Source of the DNA: Sipunculus nudus
Lineage: Eukaryota; Annelida; Sipuncula; Golfingiida; Sipunculidae
Direction: 5' to 3'
DNA: 64,000 bases
Assembly: GCA_026874595.1 (NCBI GenBank)
Contig: CM049317.1
Location: 20,793,882 to 20,857,881 of the forward strand
In this document: positions 35,401 through 43,086 of the stretch, in pieces
Layout: every line of letters begins with the position of its first letter
How positions within the stretch are numbered: position 1 is the first letter of the stretch
Notes under the pieces: generated by a model
Seen by the model: the letters and a program-made list of their open reading frames with translations, nothing else
Told to the model about the DNA's origin: nothing
The model's database searches: none
Program-made: the position numbers and the translations under genes

Positions 35401-37043
35401 GGTAATGACAAGCCTGATGATGTCTGGCCTGACAATGAATGGTCTTGTAACAACTGATCCGGTAAAGACTGCTCTAATAATGACTGGTGTGTTCATGACT
35501 GGACTGGTTATGACAGGCCTGATAATGAATGCTCTGTTAATGACTGGTGTAGGAATGACTGCCCCGGTTATAATTGGTGTGGTAATGAGTAGCCTCCAGT
35601 AGAGACTGCTCTAGTAATGACTGGCTTGGTAATGGATGCTTTTGTAATATTTGGCCAAGTAATGAATTGCTTTGTAATGACTTGCCTGGTAATGACTGCT
35701 CTGGTAATAACTGCTCTGGTTATGACTGCTCTGGTAATCACTGGTGTCGTAATGACTGACTTAGTAACACTGTTCTGGTAATGACTGGCGTGGTTATGAC
35801 TTGACCTTTTTAATGTGGTCTTGTTATAAAGCGTCTGGTTGTAATCAGTCTTATAATAGCTAGCAATAATATAAAAAAGAATATTTAGCTAGAATGGCAG
35901 TGTCTTTCCGTTTAATTCGGCAGTTATTATATGAATATATATAATGTTGTATATAATGGCATATATGTTGATCGAATAATAACTGGTATGGTAAGGGCTG
36001 GTAAGTTAATGACTGGTCTGGTAATAAGAAATATCCTGGTAACTCCAGCCCTGTTTATGACAGTTTTAGTAATAACTGGCCTAATAAAGACTGGCCTGGT
36101 TATGACTGGCTTGGTTATGTCTCGCCTTATGGTTGCTCTGACAATGACTGGCATGGTTAAGGAATTTCCTAGTTATTACTGGTCTGGCAATTAGTCGAGT
36201 AATGCCTAGTAATAATTTTAAAGATATATAGCCAAAATTGCATTGGCTTGCCCCTGACACTTCAAGCTGTCGAGTCCAGTAATTAAATGAACTTATCCAC
36301 AATTAACATTATGGAATAATGACTGGTATAGTAATGGTTGGTCTGGTAATGACTGGTCTATTAATAGTAATAAGTAAGAATAAAATTAAGTTGTTACTTT
36401 AAAACCATTTGTTACGAAGCAAGGCCCAGGTAAGGTTATTTGTTTAATAATTATTAGATTTTCTAAAATTTTGTTTGAGACGCATTCGACTATTTACCCT
36501 TGGCTCGTTAATGGCTTATTATATTCTTTTGCTAATTACTGTGATCACTGATCGGGAAAAACGGTCGTCATGTACTCTCAGCACCTGGTCTCAATAAAAG
36601 AGCCTATGTTTCCCCTGACACTTATAGTTATTTATAAACTAATACGGTCCTGTTACCTATGGAGACTATTAAATGCATTTACAAGTGAGGCATTACATTG
36701 TCGTTTTTTCTCTACAAAATATATGTATATATTTCGTACCTTGGAATTTTATTATTATATAACCTTGCACAAGCCTACAAAACCTCCGTTGCTATTCGCA
36801 AGATCTATTTTTCAGGATAAAAGGTTATCAATGTGACCTCAACTACAATGATATGCTACTCCGTCACCAGTCACGGGATCTATTTGTTATAAGCCAAAGA
36901 TGAATAATATTGCAATATCCTTAATACGTAAGATACACGTGAGATGCGAATGATTTTGGGAAGTTGGTTTATTTACCTGCAACTCCAGATGATAAAATCG
37001 TAAGCAGCACACCAACCAGGAAGATGCGTCTTTCACTTGTCAT
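23371..37043 (-). CDS. Two-CTLD transmembrane receptor with ZU5/UPA module and long tail (19 exons, 921 aa)
   Basis: Exons in coding order: 37043-36977, 31927-31706, 31344-31219, 30845-30576, 30090-29919, 29644-29592, 29288-29164, 28944-28312, 28160-28068, 27890-27744, 27443-27243, 27129-27112, 26919-26824, 26670-26590, 26376-26281, 26093-26028, 25906-25817, 23749-23666, 23496-23371; 2766 nt in frame. Domains: signal peptide (1-22), CTLD1 (23-138), CTLD2 (139-285), stalk, membrane span (about 310-332), ZU5 (about 377-480), UPA-like (about 520-703), then a 218-residue acidic, Ser/Thr/Gln-rich tail ending in a lysine-rich stretch. Paralogous to the plus gene, with conserved phases. CTLD2 lacks EPN. 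No death domain is seen after UPA, unlike UNC5 or PIDD. A cell-surface recognition receptor is inferred. The least certain joints are 29919, 29644 and 28944. Confidence 0.8.
23666..23749 (-). CDS. Minus receptor exon 18: cytoplasmic tail
   Basis: 84 nt, phase 0, acceptor TTATCAG, donor GTGAGT (strong). Encodes an acidic Ser/Glu-rich stretch (EESPSAEERITSIIQDETKD) with a PPY-containing end (SPPYSQE), a possible WW-domain or phosphorylation site. Confidence 0.65.
24009..24095 (-). repeat. tRNA-derived SINE-like copy, family 1
   Basis: Minus-strand order: GTAGCTTAGTGGATAGAGCA (A-box region of a tRNA-like head), GACGACCGGCAATCCGAAGG, TTTCGATTCCCATCGGCAG (B-box region), then the TTCTGTGTATTCATGTTCC tail further left (23990-24009). 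The most complete of the three family-1 copies. Confidence 0.7.
24539..25131. mobile_element. GC-rich foldback/MITE-like element
   Basis: Ends are inverted: CCCCAGTCACACTAGA at 24539-24554 faces TCTAGTGTGATGGGG at 25117-25131. Further inverted words occur inside, such as AGGTATTTATG at 24603-24613 against CATAAATACCT at 24967-24977, and repeated GGCGACC/GGTCGCC near both ends. No transposase frame is visible, so it is non-autonomous. Family assignment (hAT-like or other) is not possible from this alone. Confidence 0.6.
25285..25385 (+). repeat. tRNA-derived SINE-like copy, family 1
   Basis: GAGAGCAGAAGACCGGCAAT, GGAAGGTCATCGGTTTGAGT, CGGCAGTGAACC and CTTCATGTTCCATTTCAG match the copies at 5700 and 24009. 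Forward orientation, inverted relative to the 24009 copy on the other side of the foldback element. Confidence 0.7.
25817..25906 (-). CDS. Minus receptor exon 17: cytoplasmic tail
   Basis: 90 nt, phase 0, acceptor TTTGTCAG, donor GTTGCT (weak). Encodes VPQVSTIDLHPPKMTTTEGQ and NQPEEYMDSK. The EEYMD context is a plausible tyrosine phosphorylation site; this is inference. Confidence 0.5.
26028..26093 (-). CDS. Minus receptor exon 16: cytoplasmic tail
   Basis: 66 nt, phase 0, acceptor TTTTCAG, donor GTCGTT (non-ideal). Encodes 22 polar residues (TSVFKQEIASGTQDESDRTP). No domain is recognised. Confidence 0.5.
26281..26376 (-). CDS. Minus receptor exon 15: cytoplasmic tail
   Basis: 96 nt, phase 0, donor GTAACA. 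Begins EHVVASNAPIEMEALISENT. Acidic and polar with no recognised domain. Its EHxx start resembles plus exon 9 (EHLMNV), but the similarity is too short to weigh. Confidence 0.6.
26590..26670 (-). CDS. Minus receptor exon 14: cytoplasmic tail
   Basis: 81 nt, phase 0, acceptor TTCTTCAAG, donor GTAGTT. Encodes a polar Asn/Asp/Lys-rich stretch (ASENKNDAATDPTNKDNN) with no known domain. Confidence 0.55.
26824..26919 (-). CDS. Minus receptor exon 13: cytoplasmic tail, contains YVKL
   Basis: 96 nt, phase 0, donor GTAGGT. Encodes EYVKLSKAHIETEDPLAATD and a further acidic stretch. YVKL fits the YxxL/YxxPhi class used either in tyrosine signalling or in AP-2 sorting. The -2 residue is Lys, so it is not a strict ITIM. 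Confidence 0.65.
27112..27129 (-). CDS. Minus receptor exon 12: 18-nt microexon
   Basis: Acceptor TTCCACACAG and donor GTAGGC bracket six codons (GFINLK), phase 0 on both sides. Skipping it would keep the frame. Called from splice signals and frame only, so it needs transcript support. Confidence 0.5.
27243..27443 (-). CDS. Minus receptor exon 11: UPA-like C-terminal exon
   Basis: 201 nt, the same length as plus exon 11. Encodes LLDGPFPWVVVKYRAVPKDG and SVKWKFKVPIKK, the final beta strands of a UPA-like fold. Beyond it the two genes diverge: the plus gene goes directly to its last exon. Confidence 0.8.
27744..27890 (-). CDS. Minus receptor exon 10: UPA-like strand exon
   Basis: 147 nt, phase 0. 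Encodes SIYVHLSPMELFKVN and NENWRIDQDDPHQ; aligns with plus exon 10. The acceptor is TTTTTCCAG and the donor GTAATC. Confidence 0.75.
28068..28160 (-). CDS. Minus receptor exon 9: acidic linker
   Basis: 93 nt, phase 0, acceptor TGTAG, donor GTATGT. Encodes an acidic stretch (FDGEGEDEEANVNEKQPLL) between the ZU5 and UPA exons. ERxxPLL-like dileucine context (NEKQPLL) is present and could act in endocytic sorting; that is inference. Confidence 0.7.
28312..28944 (-). CDS. Minus receptor exon 8: ZU5 domain and start of UPA
   Basis: Encodes GGSLQHRDSGITLDVPYGAV, the classic ZU5 entry (GG-L ... SGVxLxVPxGAV), followed by VIYISQIIKVQMRPVTPLDK and AEISIPH. REGLHIVSTC and HFRLFTCVYHSMHE match the end of ZU5 and the start of UPA in UNC5-type proteins. 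The donor is ATG|GTGAGT. The 5' boundary at 28944 is chosen because it is the phase-0 acceptor. A better-looking ACAG acceptor at 28895 would not keep the frame from exon 7. Confidence 0.8.
29164..29288 (-). CDS. Minus receptor exon 7: transmembrane segment
   Basis: 125 nt, phase 1 in and phase 0 out, donor GTAAGA. Encodes VAVGVVVTCLIVVGLIIGVV then IFMKRKKVK, a single span with a basic cytoplasmic anchor. The phase change matches the plus gene's exon 7. Confidence 0.85.
29592..29644 (-). CDS. Minus receptor exon 6: short stalk
   Basis: 53 nt. Only one frame is open, encoding FLQKVQPTEQITPALNS, Thr/Gln/Pro-rich as expected of a stalk. Entry is phase 2 and exit phase 1 through a GTACGT donor that fits the following membrane exon. 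Confidence 0.6.
29919..30090 (-). CDS. Minus receptor exon 5: CTLD2, C-terminal part without EPN
   Basis: Encodes PMYWESKAPSHMEDCATVF, NKLYWKTQNCSAKIP and GLCVKEQ. The position of EPN in the plus gene is occupied by ESKAPS, so the canonical Ca2+/mannose site is lost. The 3' end is uncertain: GTGATG after 29919 keeps the frame into the next exon, whereas the nearer GTCAGT (after 29938) would be phase 1 and lead to a stop. Confidence 0.7.
30576..30845 (-). CDS. Minus receptor exon 4: CTLD2, N-terminal part
   Basis: 270 nt. Encodes YGCGINNWYDARYQCRKQNM, DLAIIRDQEV and VWVGFRRDDWVYD. Locally GC-richer than its surroundings, so codon use differs from that of neighbouring exons. The donor GTTGGC is weak, but its position and phase match the plus gene. 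Confidence 0.8.
31219..31344 (-). CDS. Minus receptor exon 3: CTLD1, C-terminal part
   Basis: 126 nt. Encodes NCGLFHLRDVIIELDDCTYG and GYLCETQ. CGLFHLRD is identical in the plus paralog. No EPN or WND motif is present. Confidence 0.8.
31706..31927 (-). CDS. Minus receptor exon 2: CTLD1, N-terminal part
   Basis: 222 nt, phase 1 to phase 1, acceptor TAAACAG. Encodes GTFAQSQQACRSRG and IWLPLRRKRLPTWTWLDG. The arginine-rich WLPLRRK loop is shared with the plus paralog and is a signature of this gene pair. Confidence 0.8.
32138..32475 (+). repeat. SINE-like copy, family 2
   Basis: Starts GGCTGTTGTGGCTCAGGGGG, a tRNA-like head, then TATCACTC, TGTGCTTCTTTGG, TAGACATCTAGTCTGGGT, TACAATAAC and TAGTTCCAAACCGAAATGGA. 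The same ordered landmarks occur at 49812-50105. Lies in intron 1 of the minus receptor. Confidence 0.6.
33421..35812. repeat. 2.4-kb minisatellite, 15-bp unit ATGACTGGCCTGGTA
   Basis: About 160 degenerate tandem units, each encoding a spurious Met-Thr-Gly-Leu-Val on the plus strand. Variants replace GGCCTG with GCTCTG or GGTGTG. Higher-order structure is visible: a block around 33612 recurs at 33911 (299 bp), and another around 33792 recurs at 34124 (332 bp). The array sits inside intron 1 of the minus receptor gene. Confidence 0.95.
35978..36366. repeat. Outlying units of the 15-bp minisatellite
   Basis: Separate groups of the same unit at about 35978-36200 and 36313-36366, divided by unique or TA-rich sequence. 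They suggest that the array was once longer or has been interrupted. Confidence 0.8.
36977..37043 (-). CDS. Minus receptor exon 1: start codon and signal peptide
   Basis: Encodes MTSERRIFLVGVLLTILSSG, a hydrophobic signal peptide, and ends in a phase-1 GTAAAT donor. A TATA-like box lies about 100 bases upstream. Two short upstream ORFs precede this ATG, one ending four bases before it. Confidence 0.75.
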
Positions 37044-37140
37044 GTTCACACGTCTAGGTAGCCTAGTTGAATCAGACACATGACGACATTGGGTTTTCCC
37101 ACACAGGTGACACAAGCAAAGCGAGAGACCTGGATTCTTT

Positions 37141-37150
37141 GCTTATACCT
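37141..37150 (-). promoter_or_regulatory. TATA-like element of the minus receptor gene
   Basis: Reads AGGTATAAGC on the minus strand, about 100 bases before the start codon at 37043. A start site 25-30 bases downstream would leave a 5' leader of about 75 bases. Confidence 0.4.
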
Positions 37151-37358
37151 GTGTGAGTGACACACATACCTTTGGACACATGATGGTTGTTGCGTGGTTT
37201 TTTTACATGCGCGACCTTACATAAAATAAACATTGCGCTACTTATATTCCAAGCGCGACGTCACAGAGATCTGCCGTGAATGCTATACAAACTCTTGTAC
37301 CGTGCATAAAGATATACAGATTGGGTTGTTTGTAGATGTCATTTGGACATAAGGTCTC

Positions 37359-37361
<3 letters not shown>

Positions 37362-37400
<39 letters not shown>
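37362..37400. repeat. TA microsatellite
   Basis: Uninterrupted TA run about 210 bp upstream of the minus receptor TATA-like box. Confidence 0.95.
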
Positions 37401-37405
<5 letters not shown>

Positions 37406-37607
37406 GCTATCTTTCCATCTCCTCTGCTTATGTGTGAAGTTATATGTATACTTGCTCCTGTCCGATTCATAATCTATCGGCTATACTGTTTATTCATATG
37501 AGAGGTTTAACCTATACATAACATAGAGGAAATTTTCGAGGGACTTTTGTATTGTGTCCGTAATAGCCAGTTGTCCGCCTGAGAGAGGTGTCCGCAAGAC
37601 CTGGTTG

Positions 37608-37656
<49 letters not shown>

Positions 37657-37659
<3 letters not shown>

Positions 37660-38569
37660 TAGAACGCCTGCTAACGGCCACGCCTCAATAACGGTCAATA
37701 CGTCTATTCCGGTCAGATTTTCCGGTCCCGAATTTTCGATCGTTATATTTCATAATCATTTTGTTGTCAATTACTGTCACTCCTCTATTCCGTATTACGG
37801 CCAGGTCTCTCGGTCCTGCGGGCCGGGAAACGCCTCAATTACGGTCAGGGGCAGTGACTCCGTGACATGGGCTCAACAAATCGAGCGGCCACTTCTGACA
37901 TCAATATCATTACACAAGTGTCCGATCTCACATATTCCTGTCTGTTAATGAGTGCCTGGATAAAAGTAACCACTCGACCGAGACTGAGTCGTTTGACATA
38001 TAGCCAACATTGCACTCCCCAACTCAGACTCATTAATATGCACAACAGTAAGGCATGTGTTCCCACCTGTGTGTATGGTTGAGAATCAATCGTGCGAGCT
38101 GGGTCTTAATCAGGGTGTTTGTCATTTAATTAGCGAATGACAACCAGCGGGTTCCGATGATTATGTCATCAAAAAAACGTTAGGCAAACTGTGGATCTTT
38201 AAAGTTTCTTCAATGTCCTTGTGAACTCGTACATCAAACGAAACAGTGCGGAAAACATCGCACAATTTACTCATACATTAATAATAATGAATGCAAAATA
38301 AACATTGTTACATGTAGGAAATGTTGCGCATACTCTGTCCCAATCACTTTGACGTGATTGTAAATATTTATTTTTTTATTGATAACAGTTATCATGCTCA
38401 TACTCTGTATATACGTTTATTTTTTTTTATTGTAATAAAGATTTGAACTTGATTTCGTGTTACATTAAACCCCTCCCCCCCTATACTGGTCAAGTCCTGT
38501 ATAACGGCCACTCCTGTATTAAGGCCACATTCATCCAGTCCCGATGGTGACCTTAATACAGGCGTTCTA

Positions 38570-38572
<3 letters not shown>
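37657..38572. mobile_element. pogo/Tigger-like non-autonomous transposon, copy 1
   Basis: 916 bp bounded by CAGTAGAACGCCTG at 37657-37670 and its inverted form CAGGCGTTCTACTG at 38559-38572, flanked by TA on both sides inside TA microsatellites. A CAGT start with a TA target fits the pogo/Tigger branch of Tc1/mariner. Subterminal ACGGCCAC/ATTCCGGTCAG words repeat near both ends. No transposase frame is evident. Confidence 0.75.
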
Positions 38573-38630
<58 letters not shown>

Positions 38631-39180
38631 AATAATAATAATATTAATAATAATCCTAAATTTGAATATATTTGCATTCTTATTTATTTAAAATCTTGAT
38701 CATTTACAGTTCTCCTCACATTCAACAACCATCTAACCTGTATCTAATAATATATTTAACAAACTGAAGAAAATGAATGCATGGAAAGAGACGACGGAGA
38801 CACCTGTTATGCAGAAGACAAAACAAATTCAACAAAGAGAATTATGTAAACTGACATTCTCAGTGTCACCTGCCTCCGCGGCCAAACCAAGGCCGAGTCA
38901 GAGCCCTTCGAGGTCAAGACCGAGTGCGCGTGACCACTACCCGAGTTCGATTGGGAATTCTAGCGTGAAACATTAGAGACATAGCATTCTTTTATATTGT
39001 TTCAGAATTCTACTGCAGTCAAATTCGCAGTCAAGACCTGCTTCCTGAGCTACAAACTCTATACTGAGTTAACACCTGTAGACTTGCAGAACTGGGTCTT
39101 TCGCCCCTGTGTTGGCAGAGGCGGATTTAAAGGGGCACGGCGAACGAGACATATTATAGAACACTCACACCCTCTTCTCT

Positions 39181-39193
39181 TATATATTTGTAT

Positions 39194-39258
<65 letters not shown>

Positions 39259-39342
39259 GGTTTTGTTAAAATGTCGTATTGCATTTATAGAACACTCACA
39301 CCCCCTTTTCTTATATATTTGTATACACACACACACACACAC

Positions 39343-39410
<68 letters not shown>
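39181..39410. repeat. CA/TA compound microsatellites, duplicated 130-bp block
   Basis: Two blocks of (CA)n-(TA)n, each preceded by AACACTCACACCC and a TTATATATTTGTATACAC word and followed by CAGGGTTTTGTTAAAATGTC. A local duplication nested within the larger 3.67-kb unit, so four such blocks exist in the window (the others at 42840-42930 and 42990-43083). Confidence 0.9.
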
Positions 39411-39413
<3 letters not shown>

Positions 39414-41235
39414 GGTTTTGTTAAAATGTCGCATTGCATTTAAATGCAGAGTTAAAACTTTGGATATGCATTCGTGTTTTATTGTTCTTATAAAAACAAA
39501 ATAATGCCTTAAAAATTTGTCCAGTCTGCTTGTCATGTAAATCATACGAATCCTCTATATATGTATCCTGAAGAGTTCTATATTGTTGAGTGAGGTTCTT
39601 GTTATTCGTGGTTTTGTGTGGGTTTTTTTTTTTTTGTTTTTTTTTTTTTTGCATTTTAGCCTTCCTGTATGTTGACTGGCCAGAGTTTGGCAAACCTACA
39701 CACGCCATTCTCACATGCGTTGTGAAAACTAGGCACAAACCGCTTATGAATGGCTCAATAGACATTTGCTTCTTTACGAATCGTTCGCGTGCGACGTGAA
39801 AATACGGCTAAAGCATTTTATCAAAATCCAGATTGTGGTCGTAATTTCTAGGTTTTAATATATATAAATTATATTCAAATATTTATATATAATAACATTT
39901 GAATTCGGTGCAGCTGCATGCAAGAGAGGCCTACATTGCGGCAAATGTTGTCAATTATCAGTATTTTTTAAATCCACTTTTTTATTTGTCACAACAGAGG
40001 AACGTGAGATGATTGCACAGACTTTCTTCAAAAGGCCACATAGTACTTCTAATGTCCCTCGGCCATCCTTAATTAAACGATCAGGGGTGATAAGGCGACC
40101 CGACAATCACTGCCATCTAGCGACAGAATATTTAACTAACCAATTGGTACAGTTTTATTTTCAGTAAACGGTTGTGGCATGAAAATAAAAAATCCTTTAC
40201 CCTCAGATTCATCAACGGGAATTTCAAGTTCCGTTTCCGTAAGATGGAATTTTTAACAAAATAGAAGTTACTTAATCTTGTACACACTAAGGTGCCTAGT
40301 TTTTACAAGGTTTCCTGGAGGAGATATTATATAAAGGATCCAGAAGCAATAGAATCCCTCTTGCTTTAGCTGGGGCTAGCACTCGACTGTGTATCATTCT
40401 AGCAATAGCGGCAATGCACTTATATTAATGTCTTTGTGAATTTACTAAATAAAAACTGTCATTTTTGTCAGAACATTTGTGAAAGATAATATGTAATTGT
40501 TTTATTAACCCTAATAACAAAAATTCTAATGACATTTTTTGAGTGCCCATAATGAAAATTATTATTTTTGCGGGCCCCCTCATATGATGAATAATATAAA
40601 TATAATAATATAATATTGATATAAAGAAAACAAGCAGCCCGTGTGCGGTGATATACACGTTTTCTGGCTTATTCTTATAAAAAATCTCGAAGGGATTTCC
40701 TTTAGTTAATAAAAGTCAGATAGGTGATTTTGCCCCTTTTTATTCTACTATTGCCTATAAGTTGATAAAACAAATATATTTCTTGATCTACAACTAGGAA
40801 TGTGACCAGGGTTATTAGGTGGTTCAGCTTATCACTGCTCATGTTAACTGTCCCTCGCTTATCTATCGCTTCCCCATATAATTAATACGGATCTTTTTTT
40901 TTCTAGACCATTGTTTACCTGCTTCCGTTTCGATTTGACTCTCCAAATTCGGCAGACGTATCGTTGGTGTGCTCCTCTCGGACAAGTTTGTTTTATTTTA
41001 TGGGATTATGCCCTATTAAGCTGAATAATTGATAATTTAAATATTTCCCCATTAGGTGCCCCTATTTCTTTTGTGCTGCAAGGTTCTCCACGCCTGTGAC
41101 GCTTTTTCAGTAGGCGTCTCGGGGATTTTCACTGGCCTGTTAAGATCGTGGCGAGAGCACATGTCCTGCAAAAAGGCATTTCCCAGGGCCTCCGAGAAGC
41201 TTCTTTTAAGGCGGTACAAAAGCATTGTCAAAAGC

Positions 41236-41273
41236 GTTGTCCGCCTGAGAGAGGTGTCCGCAAGACCTGGTTG

Positions 41274-41325
<52 letters not shown>

Positions 41326-42235
41326 TAGAACGCCTGCTAACGGCCACGCCTCAATAACGGTCAATACGTCTATTCCGGTCAGATTTTCCGGTCCCGAATT
41401 TTCGATCGTTATATTTCATAATCATTTTGTTGTCAATTACTGTCACTCCTCTATTCCGTATTACGGCCAGGTCTCTCGGTCCTGCGGGCCGGGAAACGCC
41501 TCAATTACGGTCAGGGGCAGTGACTCCGTGACATGGGCTCAACAAATCGAGCGGCCACTTCTGACATCAATATCATTACACAAGTGTCCGATCTCACATA
41601 TTCCTGTCTGTTAATGAGTGCCTGGATAAAAGTAACCACTCGACCGAGACTGAGTCGTTTGACATATAGCCAACATTGCACTCCCCAACTCAGACTCATT
41701 AATATGCACAACAGTAAGGCATGTGTTCCCACCTGTGTGTATGGTTGAGAATCAATCGTGCGAGCTGGGTCTTAATCAGGGTGTTTGTCATTTAATTAGC
41801 GAATGACAACCAGCGGGTTCCGATGATTATGTCATCAAAAAAACGTTAGGCAAACTGTGGATCTTTAAAGTTTCTTCAATGTCCTTGTGAACTCGTACAT
41901 CAAACGAAACAGTGCGGAAAACATCGCACAATTTACTCATACATTAATAATAATGAATGCAAAATAAACATTGTTACATGTAGGAAATGTTGCGCATACT
42001 CTGTCCCAATCACTTTGACGTGATTGTAAATATTTATTTTTTTATTGATAACAGTTATCATGCTCATACTCTGTATATACGTTTATTTTTTTTTATTGTA
42101 ATAAAGATTTGAACTTGATTTCGTGTTACATTAAACCCCTCCCCCCCTATACTGGTCAAGTCCTGTATAACGGCCACTCCTGTATTAAGGCCACATTCAT
42201 CCAGTCCCGATGGTGACCTTAATACAGGCGTTCTA

Positions 42236-42282
<47 letters not shown>

Positions 42283-42845
42283 AATAATAATAATAATATT
42301 AATAATAATCCTAAATTTGAATATATTTGCATTCTTATTTATTTAAAATCTTGATCATTTACAGTTCTCCTCACATTCAACAACCATCTAACCTGTATCT
42401 AATAATATATTTAACAAACTGAAGAAAATGAATGCATGGAAAGAGACGACGGAGACACCTGTTATGCAGAAGACAAAACAAATTCAACAAAGAGAATTAT
42501 GTAAACTGACATTCTCAGTGTCACCTGCCTCCGCGGCCAAACCAAGGCCGAGTCAGAGCCCTTCGAGGTCAAGACCGAGTGCGCGTGACCACTACCCGAG
42601 TTCGATTGGGAATTCTAGCGTGAAACATTAGAGACATAGCATTCTTTTATATTGTTTCAGAATTCTACTGCAGTCAAATTCGCAGTCAAGACCTGCTTCC
42701 TGAGCTACAAACTCTATACTGAGTTAACACCTGTAGACTTGCAGAACTGGGTCTTTCGCCCCTGTGTTGGCAGAGGCGGATTTAAAGGGGCACGGCGAAC
42801 GAGACATATTATAGAACACTCACACCCTCTTCTCTTATATATTTG

Positions 42846-42933
<88 letters not shown>

Positions 42934-43017
42934 GGTTTTGTTAAAATGTCGTATTGCATTTATAGAACACTCACACCCCCTTTTCTTATATATTTGTATA
43001 CACACACACACACACAC

Positions 43018-43086
<69 letters not shown>

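Larger units (their letters stand above)
37570..41235. repeat. Tandem duplication, copy 1 (3.67 kb)
   Basis: Begins GTTGTCCGCCTGAGAGAGGT and runs directly into copy 2, which begins with the same text at 41236. Near-identical throughout. Differences seen are microsatellite lengths, single-base changes (40390 T against A in copy 2; 41117 T against C) and an additional T in the poly-T near 39620. Contains a 916-bp pogo-like element and CA/TA microsatellites. No gene is recognised; a 67-codon frame at 38773-38976 is preserved only because the copies are so alike. Confidence 0.92.

Noticed and set aside
33428-35602. Long open frames of repeating Met-Thr-Gly-Leu-Val on both strands
   Set aside because: They are the translation of a 15-bp minisatellite, whose unit length leaves frames open. 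They lie in an intron, and the unit is too degenerate at the protein level to suggest coding constraint.
37845-38082. Overlapping 71-73 codon frames inside the pogo-like element, repeated at 41511-41748
   Set aside because: Frames on both strands of a non-autonomous element; no transposase motif could be identified.
38773-38976. 67-codon frame MNAWKETTETP..., also at 42428-42631
   Set aside because: Identical in both copies only because the whole 3.67-kb segment was recently duplicated. No motif, no splice or UTR context.
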